A stretch of DNA of 64,000 bases from Massilia kyonggiensis (GCF_024756235.1 NZ_JANUGY010000006.1:310001-374000); one strand, 5' to 3'. Counted from the first letter of the stretch, positions 1-9,238 are shown. Notes: generated by a model from the sequence alone, not told the origin. A program made the numbers and translations.

Positions 1-2534
1 AAAGCATCGACGCCGCCAGCAATGTGACCCGCTACCGCTACACGCCTCTCAGCGCCGAGGCGCTGGCGCAGGCGCTGAGTGAAGGCGGCAACCATCCCGG
101 CCAGCTCGAAGCCGTTATCCATCCCGACGGCAGCGAAGAGCAACTGCGCCACGACGCCGAAGGCCGGCTGCTTGCGCACATCGACGCACTGCAACGCACC
201 ACGGCCTACCGCTACACCGCGGCCGGACTGATCGCGAGGCGCACCGACGCTTTGGGACATAGCCTGGATTACCAGTGGGACGCGCTCGGCCGCTTATCCG
301 CACTGGAAAATGAAAACGGCAGCGTCTACCGCTTTCAGTACGACCCGGTCGGGCGCCTGCTGCAGGAACAGGGTTTTGATGGCAAGGCCACCGAATACCG
401 CTACGACGAAGCCAGCGGCGTGCTGGCTGAAACCGTCGAAGCCGACGTGACCACCCGGCTCGACTTCGACCCCATGGGCCGGCTCGTGCAACGCCGCGCC
501 GCAGCCCATGGCCAGCCGGAGCAAATCGAAACCTTCGCCTACAACGCCAACGGCCAGCTGGCCGAAGCGAAGAACGAGCACGCCAGGCTGCAATGGTTCT
601 ACGACGCCGCCGGCAACCTGATCCGCGAGCACCAGCATTACCAGGGGCCGTTCCATCCGGACAGGCGTACCGCGGTCTGGCACCACCACTACGACGAACT
701 CAACCAACGCACCGGCACCGTCCGCCCGGACGGCCACCGCGTCGAATGGCTGACCTACGGCGCCGGGCACGTGCATGGCCTGCTGCTCGACGGGCAGGAA
801 CTCGTCTCCTTCGAGCGCGACGCGCTGTACCAAGAAACCGGCCGCACCCAGGCCAACGGCCTGCTGCAAACGCTGAAGTACGATCCGGTCGGCCGCCTGA
901 TCGAACAAGAGCTCGGCGCCCTTGTGCAAGCCAGGCAGAGGGATCGGGACTTCTACCTCGACAAGTATCGCCCCGATTCCCAGGCGGGCATGCAAGCCAG
1001 AATCCTGCGACGCTACCGTTACGACCCGTCCGGCCAATTGGCCAGCCTTGAAGACAGCCGGCGCGGTCGCGTCGAATATCGCTACGACCCGGTCGGACGA
1101 CTGCTGGCGGCACACAGCGCATTGGGCCATGAAACCTTTGCGTTCGACCCGGCCGGCAATATCCAGGCAGCCGATACTGCACAGCAGGAGCCTATTACCC
1201 GTCGTGACCCGCTGCCAAAGCTGCTGGACAACCTGCTCAAGGAATATGCTGGCGTCAGCTACCGCTACGATGAGCGCGGCAACCTCGTGGAACGCGTGCA
1301 GAACGGCAAGCGGTCCGAGTATGAATGGGATGCGTTCAACCGGATGATCCGCGCCACCACTTGGCATGGTGTCACTACCTTTGCCTGCGATCCACTGGGC
1401 CGGCGCATTGCCAAGCACAGCCAGGCGCTGGAAGGTACCGCCTTTCGGGAGGCGACCCGGACCATGTACGGCTGGGACGGCGATACGCTGGCGTTGGAAA
1501 GCAGCGTGCATCAGGGCTATGCGGCAAGTGAACGAACGGTGCACTACGTGTATGAGCACGACAGCTTTGTGCCGCTGGTGCAGGCAAGTCGAAGCGGGGC
1601 GCTTCGACTGGCGCCCACCACCGATGTCAAGGCGCTGATGGCAGGCAATGAGGGCAAGTATGATATTGCGCTCGATCCGCTATGGAACGGCGAGTTCGAG
1701 TTGGAAGCTGAACCATTCGGTAAGGATGAGATCGCTTTTTATCAATGCGACCATTTGGGTACACCGCAGGAGTTGACGGATTGGGAGGGCAATGTTGCGT
1801 GGTCAGCGCAGTACAGGGCGTGGGGGCAAGCGAAGCAGGCGATCAGCGGCGCGGCGTACAGGGCCGGGATGCGAAATCCGATACGGTTTCAGGGGCAGTA
1901 CTTTGATGACGAGACGGGGCTGCATTACAACCGGCATCGGTATTACGATCCGGACAGCGCACGTTACATAACGGCTGACCCTATTGGTCTGCTCGGCGGG
2001 ATCAATGCTTATCAATATGCGCCTAATCCGACGAGTTGGATAGACCCTTTGGGGCTGCGCAGTAAGAATAAGAAAACTATTTGTCCTGCATGTAGCGGAA
2101 CGCCATGTGGAGGGACGAGAAATCCTTCGCGTGGTGCAGCAAGATTTCAAAGCGGCGATCATTACCCAAATAAAGATCGTTGGTCAAATGTTATCCTGCC
2201 AAAAGGAACCACTGTCTATACACTGTACCCTTACGGCCCGAAGCCAGGCGGCTTCTTTGCTGACGCGTCTACTCTTGCCGCATCAAAGAAATCGGTTAGT
2301 GCATATCATGAGGCGGTACAAGTAGGGCACTCTGGAAAAAACTCTAAGTTATTTCCATTTGGTCCGAGACAACAGGTACAAGCATTTACACTAAAAGAAG
2401 ATCTTTGCGTAGGAAAAGCTTACGCATTAGCTAATGACCAATATGGGCCTGGCGGCGGAACACAGTATTACATCACCGCAAAAGACCGTATGAGTATGGA
2501 AAAAGGCGCACTTATGGAGTTGACAAGCTCATGA
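1..2534 (+). CDS. RHS-repeat polymorphic toxin, 5' end outside window, TNT-like C-terminal toxin domain
   Basis: The open frame runs in from base 3 with no stop, so the true start lies upstream. Many YD-type repeats (YRYD..G.L, YDPVGRL) form the RHS shell. The hallmark core-end block (RYYDP, then DPIGLLGG and IDPLGL near base 2043) marks where RHS proteins cleave themselves to release the C-terminal toxin. The last ~155 residues are the variable toxin: a Cys-containing linker, LPKGTTVY, GGFF and a terminal GGGTQYY. The LP.GT...GGGTQY pattern resembles TNT-type NAD glycohydrolase domains (the Gln would be near base 2463); this is a family resemblance by eye. Base composition drops sharply towards AT at the toxin module, as expected for a swapped-in cassette. 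It probably acts as a contact-delivered antibacterial toxin (inference). Confidence 0.9.
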   Translation, partial: SIDAASNVTRYRYTPLSAEALAQALSEGGNHPGQLEAVIHPDGSEEQLRHDAEGRLLAHIDALQRTTAYRYTAAGLIARRTDALGHSLDYQWDALGRLSALENENGSVYRFQYDPVGRLLQEQGFDGKATEYRYDEASGVLAETVEADVTTRLDFDPMGRLVQRRAAAHGQPEQIETFAYNANGQLAEAKNEHARLQWFYDAAGNLIREHQHYQGPFHPDRRTAVWHHHYDELNQRTGTVRPDGHRVEWLTYGAGHVHGLLLDGQELVSFERDALYQETGRTQANGLLQTLKYDPVGRLIEQELGALVQARQRDRDFYLDKYRPDSQAGMQARILRRYRYDPSGQLASLEDSRRGRVEYRYDPVGRLLAAHSALGHETFAFDPAGNIQAADTAQQEPITRRDPLPKLLDNLLKEYAGVSYRYDERGNLVERVQNGKRSEYEWDAFNRMIRATTWHGVTTFACDPLGRRIAKHSQALEGTAFREATRTMYGWDGDTLALESSVHQGYAASERTVHYVYEHDSFVPLVQASRSGALRLAPTTDVKALMAGNEGKYDIALDPLWNGEFELEAEPFGKDEIAFYQCDHLGTPQELTDWEGNVAWSAQYRAWGQAKQAISGAAYRAGMRNPIRFQGQYFDDETGLHYNRHRYYDPDSARYITADPIGLLGGINAYQYAPNPTSWIDPLGLRSKNKKTICPACSGTPCGGTRNPSRGAARFQSGDHYPNKDRWSNVILPKGTTVYTLYPYGPKPGGFFADASTLAASKKSVSAYHEAVQVGHSGKNSKLFPFGPRQQVQAFTLKEDLCVGKAYALANDQYGPGGGTQYYITAKDRMSMEKGALMELTSS

Positions 2535-2965
2535 TTAATTTCATTGAAGGAAAGATCAATCTCGGCGATAAAAGTATTTCCGTCGTGTGTGATTATGAAG
2601 AATTGGGTGCCCTCGCCGAAGGAGGTTTAATAGAGAAACGAGAAGACGCTGGAGGCATGTACTACTACGTCGAAACTGAGGCGGACGGCATGAGGTTTGG
2701 CGTTTTCATCTCGTTGCGAGGCAAAAAGATTGAGTGGCTACTATTGCGCTGGTTAGACCGTCCTATGAAAAGTTGGGATGACGTAAGTGAAAAGGCAATG
2801 ACAGATGAATATCGTCTGCTATCGAATTTCGTGAAAAAGCAGGTTGGGGCTCCACCTAATAATATAAGAACCGGGACGCGTACATGGTGCTTCAAGTGGG
2901 GGCAACTTAACGTGAGCTATGAAGTACGTTCCTTTGATGTAGCTATTTTCATGAAACCTAAGTGA
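2531..2965 (+). CDS. Putative immunity protein for the RHS toxin
   Basis: A 144-residue protein whose ATG overlaps the toxin stop codon (ATGA), the usual arrangement of toxin-immunity pairs and a sign of translational coupling. It has no signal peptide or membrane segment, so it should be cytosolic. It is rich in Trp and charged residues (EWLLLRWLDRP, TWCFKWGQ) and much more AT-rich than the flanking genome, like the toxin domain before it. I do not recognise a named immunity family. The assignment rests on position, size, overlap and shared base composition. Confidence 0.65.
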   Translation: MINFIEGKINLGDKSISVVCDYEELGALAEGGLIEKREDAGGMYYYVETEADGMRFGVFISLRGKKIEWLLLRWLDRPMKSWDDVSEKAMTDEYRLLSNFVKKQVGAPPNNIRTGTRTWCFKWGQLNVSYEVRSFDVAIFMKPK

Positions 2966-3067
2966 GATCGCTCATACCTTATTTTGGGGCATCTATTTTA
3001 CGTTGAGCTGTTCAGGGTGCCTGAACCTGTGCCGAAGATTTTTTGTTGGAACCTCAAGGGGGTCATA

Positions 3068-3460
3068 GTGCAATTTAAAAAAATCGTTGTGGCTGCAAGC
3101 GTTATGCTAGCAGCATCTATGGCAATGGCAGAGCCGGCACCAAAAGCTGTCGATTTGAATAAACTTTTTGAACGTTTTGAAAAGGCCAGATATTCATCTC
3201 TAGAGCTTATGGAGACTACAAAGCGAGTACTAATTTCAGGTGTAGTGTTTAATGTTAGTCAATCATTTAGTGGCGATTCAATTTTGAAAGTCGGCGTACA
3301 CGCTAATTCGCAAGAATTAGCGAGACTGACCGCTGCCGATGATGTTCAAGAAAATAAGCTAAAGGCGTTGCAAGCTGGCGCTAAATTCAAGGCCGTTTGT
3401 GATTTGGCCTTCTCTTCAGGGGCACAATATATGTCTTTTCAAGAGTGTATTTTCAAATAA
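3068..3460 (+). CDS. Small secreted protein, possible tRNA_anti-like OB-fold
   Basis: The GTG at 3068 is chosen because AAGGGGG lies 5 bases upstream (3056-3062) and because it gives a clean signal peptide (MQFKKIVVAASVMLAASMAMA). The mature part is about 108 residues. Its segment SGVVFNVSQSF...KLKALQAGAKFKAVCDL...FQEC resembles periplasmic OB-fold 'tRNA_anti-like' proteins, in which a strand with SG.V and a late Cys pair are typical. It is AT-rich like the toxin-immunity pair before it and may belong to the same acquired segment. Function unknown. Confidence 0.6.
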   Translation: MQFKKIVVAASVMLAASMAMAEPAPKAVDLNKLFERFEKARYSSLELMETTKRVLISGVVFNVSQSFSGDSILKVGVHANSQELARLTAADDVQENKLKALQAGAKFKAVCDLAFSSGAQYMSFQECIFK

Positions 3461-3510
3461 ACTGTCCAACATTGCATTTAGCTAGGCCACCATGTTTGTC
3501 GCTTAAAGTA

Positions 3511-3536
3511 AGCCGTACGGCCCAGGCCGCACGGCT
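3511..3536. terminator. Hairpin between convergent genes
   Basis: AGCCGT (3511-3516) pairs with ACGGCT (3531-3536), with inner GGCC/GGCC pairing. It lies between the convergent stops of the secreted-protein gene (3460) and the peptide gene (3552). There is no long T-run, so it is a weak or bidirectional terminator at best. Confidence 0.35.
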
Positions 3537-3551
3537 ACATAGGGACGATGG

Positions 3552-3764
3552 TCACAGCACCATCGGCCCCCCAATGTTCCCTTTGAATATTTCCATATTC
3601 AACGAGAAATCGTCCACCGTACCCGCGGTCCGGCCGTCGACTAGCACGCTGATCGCCCGGCCGCCGCACACGCGCTTCATCTCTTCGCTCGACAGCGAGC
3701 GTACTCGCAAGCCGGCTGCTGCCGTGCCGTCGAAGGCCAGGTCTTCGATAATCAATGTCTTCAT
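3552..3764 (-). CDS. Orphan double-glycine-leader peptide (family member 8)
   Basis: A 70-residue protein starting MKTLIIEDL and containing SLSSEEMKRVCGG, a double-glycine export leader with hydrophobic residues at -4, -7 and -12 from the Gly-Gly. The N-terminal MKTLII.DL is almost identical to peptides encoded at 15467-16290, about 12 kb away. The leader is longer than in those relatives (Gly-Gly at 34-35 rather than about 25-26), and the cargo (about 35 residues, ending IFKGNIGGPMVL) is unrelated to theirs. A GAGGAGAA ribosome site precedes the ATG, and a sigma-54-type promoter (3828-3843) sits about 65 bp upstream. It is probably processed and exported by the C39 ABC exporter at 10019 (inference). 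Confidence 0.75.
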   Translation of the reverse strand: MKTLIIEDLAFDGTAAAGLRVRSLSSEEMKRVCGGRAISVLVDGRTAGTVDDFSLNMEIFKGNIGGPMVL

Positions 3765-3827
3765 GATAGTTCTCCTCGCATGGTTGGAAGTGGAACGGCG
3801 CGCATGTCACGCGCCTGCTTCCCACTA

Positions 3828-3843
3828 TGCAGGGAGCATGCCA
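3828..3843 (-). promoter_or_regulatory. Sigma-54 (-24/-12) promoter of the orphan peptide gene
   Basis: On the minus strand the sequence reads TGGCATGCTCCCTGCA, with GG and GC elements separated by 10 bases as in sigma-54 promoters (consensus TGGCACG-N4-TTGCW). The GC lies about 65 bp from the ATG at 3764, the same distance as in the two matching promoters at 16635 and 17449. Confidence 0.7.
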
Positions 3844-3905
3844 GCGGTGGCGTGGGACAGGCCGGTGTTTTGTGTCGGTTCGTGACCAACACCCCGCAGG
3901 GATTG

Positions 3906-4232
3906 TTAGTTCTTGCCGGACGATTTGGCCGCCACTTCACGATACCGGGCTTCTATCTCGGCCAGGGCGATGCGCGCCTGGACAAGCTGTGCCTGCATGC
4001 GTATGCGTTCCACCTCCTGCTGCATGCCTGAGAGTCCGGAGCCCTCTTGCGGTGCCCAGATCAAATCTCCGCCTTTGCCAGTCGCATTGCCGCGCGTGCA
4101 CACGCGGCCATTCAGGGCCGCACCTTCGGAATACTTCTGGTCCTGGTAAAAGCAGTGCGACTGGTCGGCGGCCTGGGCGGGTACGACGACAACGCCCGTC
4201 AATGCGGCGGCCATGATGAGCATCGGTTTCAT
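3906..4232 (-). CDS. Small secreted protein, DUF1496-like
   Basis: A 108-residue protein. The ATG at 4232 is preferred over an upstream TTG because GGAAG precedes it closely. It has an N-terminal signal peptide (MKPMLIMAAALTGVVVVPAQA), then a Cys-containing segment (CFYQDQKYSEGAALNGRVC) like the short DUF1496 motif, and a helical, probably coiled-coil C-terminal half (about residues 65-100). It is predicted to be periplasmic. Function unknown. Its start lies just past the terminator of the upstream TonB receptor, so it may be transcribed separately. Confidence 0.6.
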   Translation of the reverse strand: MKPMLIMAAALTGVVVVPAQAADQSHCFYQDQKYSEGAALNGRVCTRGNATGKGGDLIWAPQEGSGLSGMQQEVERIRMQAQLVQARIALAEIEARYREVAAKSSGKN

Positions 4233-4244
4233 GACTTCCTTCTC

Positions 4245-4277
4245 CAAAAATAAACGGCCCCGAAGTCGGGGCCGTTT
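4245..4277 (-). terminator. Rho-independent terminator of the TonB receptor gene
   Basis: A 12-bp perfect stem, AAACGGCCCCGA (4252-4263) with TCGGGGCCGTTT (4266-4277). On the minus strand it is followed by ATTTTT and lies 6 bases after the receptor stop codon. Confidence 0.85.
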
Positions 4278-4283
4278 GTCAGG

Positions 4284-7200
4284 TTAGAACACGTAGGTCG
4301 CCTGCATGCGGAAGCTGCGGCCCGGATCGAACCAGGAACGGCCCATGTCGCCAGGGGTCTGCTGGTTGACCTGCTTCGTCACGGTACGGGTCAGGTTGCT
4401 GATGTTGAAGCTGCCCGAGAAGTGGTCGGTGAAGCGGTAGTTGATGCCCGCATCCCACTGGCCCACCGGCAGCTGCCACACCGGGATGCCGAAGCCCGCA
4501 TCCTGCAGCGGGTTGCCCTTGGCGTCCACGTGCGCCGGATCGGCGCTGGTGCCGTTTTGCCCCTTGGCGCCGTAGACACCGGTCGCCAGCAGGGTACGGT
4601 CACGCCAGGAATACGCCAGGCGTGCCGACACCGGGCCGCGGTCGTACATGAACGCCAGGTTGAAAGCGCGCTTCGACATGTACGGCACCGGCAGGTCCTT
4701 GTACGGGATGCCGTTGGTGTCGCAGCCATACAGTGCCGCGGACCCTTTCAGCTCGCCGCCGGACGGGCAGAAATTCGACGGGTTCGGGTGATACAGCTGC
4801 TGCTTGCCTTCGATGTAGGTGAAGTTCGACGACACGCCGAAACCCTTCGCCCAGTCCGGCAGGTAGTCGCTCACGCCGGGCAGGTGATCGAGGTAGGTCA
4901 TGCCGGCCAGCTCGATACCGCGCACGCGGGCCTTGGCCGCGTTGGCCGGACCGGTGATCGTGAACTCCATATCATTGCCGGCGAGATCCTTATACGTCCT
5001 CGTATAGGATTCGTTCATGACGATGTCCTTGACCTGCTTGTAGAAGAATGCAGCGGTCAGGGATTGGCCCGGGCGCGGATACCATTCCAGCGTCAGGTCG
5101 ACATTGTTCGCCTTGAGCGGCTTCAGCTTCACGTTACCGTCGTTGTTGCCGGTATACGTGATGGTGGTGATCTTCTTGCTGTCGTTGGGATCGGTGATCA
5201 CGTTCTGCGACAGCGTGATGTACTCCTGCAATTGATCGAAACCGGGACGGTAGATGCCGCGCGACAGCGCAACGCGTGCTTGCAGCTTGTCCGTCAGGCT
5301 CGCCTTCAGGTTCAGGCTGGGGATCACGTCAACGTGGCTGGACTTGAGATCCATCGGATCCTTGATCGGGCCGAAGCGGGGAACGTTCGGATTGGTGGTT
5401 TCGCTGTAAGTCGGGTCGAACACCGTGAAGCCATGGGCCACGGTGTTGGTCCGAACCACGCGTACGCCCGCGACGCCGTCCACCGGATATTTCCAGTCGT
5501 CGAAACCGAAGCGCAGGTTGCCGTACAGGGCCTGGGTGCCTTCGCTGTGCTTGCTGACGTACTGCGGTTCGGTGCTGAAGCCAGGCGGGCGCCAATCGCT
5601 GCCGGCCTTCGAGCAATCGCTCGTCGCGCCCGTCAGCCTGTTGTCGTCCTCGCAGTTATAGCGCAGCACGGTCAGCAGATTCCTGTACGCGGCCATGTCC
5701 CTGACCATCGACTGTGCGGGCACGACGAACGCCGGCGGTGCAGGCATCCTGCCGTTGAAGAAGTCAGGGAACGAGAAGGGTTGAACGTTGCCCAGCGCTG
5801 CGTATTTCGGGTCGCTGAAGTAACCGAAGTTCGGGCGCTGCCAGTCCCAGCTTTCGAGGTGCGGAAGCTGCCCCGGGACGTCGGTTTCCTTCACGCCCCA
5901 TTCTTCCTGGTAGGATTTCCAACCCGAACCGGCATTCTTGTCCTTGCGCGAGGAACGTTCCGTGATGCGGACGCCGAAGCGGACGTCGCGCAGCACCGGA
6001 TGGTCGAAGCTGTATTTGCCATCCAATTTCCAGGCGTACAGATCCGCCTTGGCGCGGTTGAACTCAGGCTGCGAAATGCCCCAGAAGTAGTTGCGGGGAT
6101 CGGCCATGAAGGCGATCGCCTTGTCGTTGAAATTGAACGCGGGCCGCGAACCGGACACGTCCAGGCCTTCGCTCGGCAGGAACGTGCCGAGGTTGAGCAT
6201 GCCGTAATTGCCGCTGTTGGTGGCGTGCACCCACTGCAGGTCGTTCTGGAACGACCAGCTTTCATTGACGCGCCATTTGAAGTTCCACGCCAGCTCGCGC
6301 GTGCGGCCATGCACGTCGCGGTAGTTCTGGGTGGTGTTCATGCCGAGACCGCCGTCCACGAACTGGTTCGCGCCCTTGCCGCCGATCGGATAGCTGAGGA
6401 CGCCCGACTGGAAGACGCCGGCGCTGTTGAACTTGGCGTCGGTATAGACGGTCTTGTACGGGTTTTCAGGGTTGACACCCATCGAGACGTTCGCGTTGAC
6501 CTGATGGAAAGCGGAGTCGAAGTACGTCAACGACGATTCCAGGTTGTCCTTCTTCCACTGCAACGCGCCATAGAAGCCCACGCGGCGGGTATCTTCGTTG
6601 TTGCTACCCCAATTGCCACCGGCCGGGACCCACGCGGTCTGGCCCGGGATGAGATCGCGCCTCGGGTAGTAGACGTTCTGGTCGATCGTGTCGTAGCGGA
6701 ATTTGGTGCGGTTGTACGACAAATCCACCAGTGCGCCGAATTCGCCCGCGCGGGTCTTCCACCGGTTCGAGTACAGACCCGAGAAGCCCGGCGATTTGGT
6801 CTTGCCCAGCTCGGCGTAATTGCCCGTGGTGGTCAGCGCGCCGTACTGGCCCGGCGCGTCGAACGGCAGCCGCGTGCGCAGGTTGATCTGGCCGCTGATG
6901 CCGCCTTCGATCAGGTCGGCCGACGGATTCTTGTAGACTTCCACGCCCGCCATCAGTTCCGGCGGCACGTCGCCCCAGCTCAGTTCACGGCCCGGCCAGC
7001 CGGCCGAGAACGTCTCGCGTCCGTTCATCGTGGACGAACCCCAGGACAGGCCGCGCACCTGCACGCCCGAACCTTCCACGTTGAATTCCAGGCCGTTCGC
7101 GGCCAGGGAGGCGCCCTGGCGCGACTGGTTGCGGTCCATCGTGACGCCCACCACGCGCTGCAGCACTTCGGTGATCGAGCGGTCCGGCAGCTTGCCGGCC

Positions 7201-7427
7201 TCGTCCGCCACGACCGCATCGACGATCTGGTCGGAATCGCGCTTGATCGCCGTCGCGGTCTCCAGTTGCTTGCGCTGGCCGGTCACCACCACGGTGTTCG
7301 TTGCGTTGTCGTTCGTCTGTGCCTGCGCCTGCGCGCTGCCGCACAGCAGCGCGAATTGCGCCGCAGCCATCGCCAGCGCGGTCATCTTGATCGTTTTCCT
7401 GACGACCTTGGTCTCATCTCTTGTCAT
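4284..7427 (-). CDS. TonB-dependent outer-membrane receptor
   Basis: A 1047-residue receptor. It has a signal peptide ending ...GSAQAQA, a TonB-box-like start (TNTVVVTGQRK), then a plug with ADEAGKLPDRSITEVLQRV and a long 22-strand beta-barrel ending in an aromatic terminal strand (FRMQATYVF). The ETATAIKRDSDQIVDAV segment is typical of the Xanthomonas/Caulobacter receptor subfamily, which often imports carbohydrates or other scarce nutrients. The ATG at 7427 has AAGGACA upstream. The lipoprotein gene ending 58 bp upstream is probably co-transcribed and may encode a surface partner. The substrate cannot be inferred. Confidence 0.93.
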   Translation of the reverse strand: MTRDETKVVRKTIKMTALAMAAAQFALLCGSAQAQAQTNDNATNTVVVTGQRKQLETATAIKRDSDQIVDAVVADEAGKLPDRSITEVLQRVVGVTMDRNQSRQGASLAANGLEFNVEGSGVQVRGLSWGSSTMNGRETFSAGWPGRELSWGDVPPELMAGVEVYKNPSADLIEGGISGQINLRTRLPFDAPGQYGALTTTGNYAELGKTKSPGFSGLYSNRWKTRAGEFGALVDLSYNRTKFRYDTIDQNVYYPRRDLIPGQTAWVPAGGNWGSNNEDTRRVGFYGALQWKKDNLESSLTYFDSAFHQVNANVSMGVNPENPYKTVYTDAKFNSAGVFQSGVLSYPIGGKGANQFVDGGLGMNTTQNYRDVHGRTRELAWNFKWRVNESWSFQNDLQWVHATNSGNYGMLNLGTFLPSEGLDVSGSRPAFNFNDKAIAFMADPRNYFWGISQPEFNRAKADLYAWKLDGKYSFDHPVLRDVRFGVRITERSSRKDKNAGSGWKSYQEEWGVKETDVPGQLPHLESWDWQRPNFGYFSDPKYAALGNVQPFSFPDFFNGRMPAPPAFVVPAQSMVRDMAAYRNLLTVLRYNCEDDNRLTGATSDCSKAGSDWRPPGFSTEPQYVSKHSEGTQALYGNLRFGFDDWKYPVDGVAGVRVVRTNTVAHGFTVFDPTYSETTNPNVPRFGPIKDPMDLKSSHVDVIPSLNLKASLTDKLQARVALSRGIYRPGFDQLQEYITLSQNVITDPNDSKKITTITYTGNNDGNVKLKPLKANNVDLTLEWYPRPGQSLTAAFFYKQVKDIVMNESYTRTYKDLAGNDMEFTITGPANAAKARVRGIELAGMTYLDHLPGVSDYLPDWAKGFGVSSNFTYIEGKQQLYHPNPSNFCPSGGELKGSAALYGCDTNGIPYKDLPVPYMSKRAFNLAFMYDRGPVSARLAYSWRDRTLLATGVYGAKGQNGTSADPAHVDAKGNPLQDAGFGIPVWQLPVGQWDAGINYRFTDHFSGSFNISNLTRTVTKQVNQQTPGDMGRSWFDPGRSFRMQATYVF

Positions 7428-7485
7428 TATTGATGTCCTTTGTTTATGCCTTGGTTGCCACCGCGCTGTGCGGTGGCTGTGAATG

Positions 7486-8817
7486 TCACTGGAAGTAGAT
7501 CGGGCCGGTCAGCTTGAACTGGGTCTGGTACTTCGACGCCGCGTTCGCCACCTGCGCGTTCGCCTGTACTGCGGAGATCTTGATCTCGACGAGCGGATAG
7601 CTATGGATCTCGTTCCAGGCGTCCAGCCCGCTCAAGCCGCACGATTCGCTGACCGTGAACTTGTCCTTGAGACTGAGGCTGTAGTCCGTGGCGGCGGCGG
7701 CGGTCGGCTGCACGGTCGATTTCAGGGTCACGGCACAGGACTTGCCATCCTTCTGGGCGAAGTGGCCGAGGAACAGTTCGACGTTGAACTTGTTATTGGC
7801 CGAACCGTACCATTCGGGGTTTTGGGCGAGGTTGAAGTGCATCGCCCCCTGGACTTCGATCATCAGGCCTTTGGGTGCGGTGAGCGGCTTGCTGAAAATG
7901 GTGTCCTTCACGCCGGTCCGGTAGCCGTCGTTCGAGACGAGATCGTCGTCCACGAGGCCAGGGCCGAAGATCTGGAACGATGCGCGGCTGGTCCACCATG
8001 CCTCCGGCGCCTTGTCGGACGTCGCGGTAAAGGTGTAGCTGCTGCCGCCGTCGCCGACCGCCCGGTCGCAACTGTCGCACCACCACTGGTTGCCCAGGTG
8101 CCCGATCAGGCCTTCGTTGGTGTTGTCGTTGTCCTTGTAACCGGTCAGGAAATTCAGCTTGGCCGGTTTTTCGGTGCCGATCGGAATGTCCTTCTGCATG
8201 AACTTCGCCATGCCTACCGACACCGCATCCGTCGCCGACGTCAGCGCCGGCAGGTAGTAGTCATTGCCCTCCTGCTCGGCGATGACGATGCACATGCCGT
8301 TCGCGAGCTTGGTCATCGTGTTTCCGCTGACCGAGCAAATGGCAGGCGTCTTGCTCGTGAACTTGGCCGGGAGACCCGAGCTGAACGTGGCGGACAACTG
8401 CACCGGCGTCGAATCGAGCGGCTGCCAGCCCGGGTGGGGGAACGCGGTGATCTGCTGCGGGTTCTTCGGCACGACGAAGATCTGGCGCTGCGAGACCGGC
8501 GCGTAGCCGTTGGAACCGGCCTGCGTGGCGGTCACCGAGCACTCGCCCAGTTTCAGCAGCGTCAGCTGATCACCATTGACGCTGCAAATGTCCGGCGTGT
8601 TCGACGTAAAGGTCACGGCGCCGCCGGAACTCGCAGACGCCTTCAGCGTCGTCGTTGCGGAATTGGGCGGCACGCCGATCAACGCCTGGCCCGAGAACGG
8701 GAGCTGGAAGCTGATGGTCTGCTCCGCGGACCCGTCAGTGCTGCCGCCACCGCCGCCACCGCAGCCGCTCAGCAGTGCGATGCAGCCGAGTGCAATCGCA
8801 GAAACATGGAATTTCAT
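7486..8817 (-). CDS. Lipoprotein with Ig-like repeats, partner of the TonB receptor
   Basis: A 443-residue protein. The ATG at 8817 is chosen over 8832 because AGGAGAG lies just upstream of it. The signal peptide ends in the lipobox LLSGC, followed by a poly-Gly tether. Two similar Ig-like repeats follow (FTSNTPDICSVNG...GECSVTA and FTSKTPAICSVSG...GMCIVIA). The C-terminal half is about 230 residues, with paired Cys (WWCDSCD; CGL) and many Trp and Asn, and I do not recognise it. It sits upstream of and in line with the TonB receptor, so a surface-exposed ligand-capture role is plausible but inferred. Confidence 0.75.
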   Translation of the reverse strand: MKFHVSAIALGCIALLSGCGGGGGGSTDGSAEQTISFQLPFSGQALIGVPPNSATTTLKASASSGGAVTFTSNTPDICSVNGDQLTLLKLGECSVTATQAGSNGYAPVSQRQIFVVPKNPQQITAFPHPGWQPLDSTPVQLSATFSSGLPAKFTSKTPAICSVSGNTMTKLANGMCIVIAEQEGNDYYLPALTSATDAVSVGMAKFMQKDIPIGTEKPAKLNFLTGYKDNDNTNEGLIGHLGNQWWCDSCDRAVGDGGSSYTFTATSDKAPEAWWTSRASFQIFGPGLVDDDLVSNDGYRTGVKDTIFSKPLTAPKGLMIEVQGAMHFNLAQNPEWYGSANNKFNVELFLGHFAQKDGKSCAVTLKSTVQPTAAAATDYSLSLKDKFTVSESCGLSGLDAWNEIHSYPLVEIKISAVQANAQVANAASKYQTQFKLTGPIYFQ

Positions 8818-9238
8818 CGCTTCTCTCCTCATGGTGTTGTTCCTCTTGTCGTATTGATGCGTTTTTCATGAGCCCATGGCACCGGGCCACGTGCGGACAC
8901 GCGTCGGGCGAATGCTTCCGAAGGGAGGCACTGGACTGGTATCGGGGCGGGAATGCCTGGGAACGCGGGGCTGCAATCGCGCTTCAGTTGTTATTGTTCT
9001 TTATATATAACGGACATTCTCATGATTTATGATGCCATTGGCGGCGGCATGGCCACAATTACAATAACCTTTAAGTTAGGACATGAAATTCACCAGCCGT
9101 TGCGTTTTTGTTGATTGCACGCGGGAAAACACGCGCAGGGTGTGTTGTTGATCTGCAACACCAAACGACTGCGAACCTAAGCTTTGCCGCGCGCTCTAAC
9201 ACCTGCCCCGGACATCAACCGGCCGCAGGAGCGTGACC
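8818..9238. other. Divergent intergenic region between the lipoprotein and isomerase operons
   Basis: About 420 bases with no convincing gene. It is clearly more AT-rich near 8990-9075 (a TTATATATAA run and AATTACAATAACCTTT), which probably holds the promoters of the leftward lipoprotein/receptor operon and the rightward exporter operon. No convincing sigma-54 site was seen; a GG-N10-GC match at 9039-9054 is poor and far from the start. Confidence 0.5.

Noticed and set aside
24..2000. Repeated segments in the first 2 kb as a DNA repeat array or CRISPR
   Set aside because: They are degenerate codons for RHS/YD protein repeats, without constant spacer length or exact repeats.
4422..7433. About 1000-codon open frame antisense to the TonB receptor
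   Set aside because: Same antisense artefact of high GC; no ribosome site, no recognisable domain.
9039..9054. GG-N10-GC match upstream of the isomerase/exporter operon as a sigma-54 promoter
   Set aside because: Only the dinucleotides match (TGGCGGC...), and it is about 185 bp from the start codon, unlike the three good sites.
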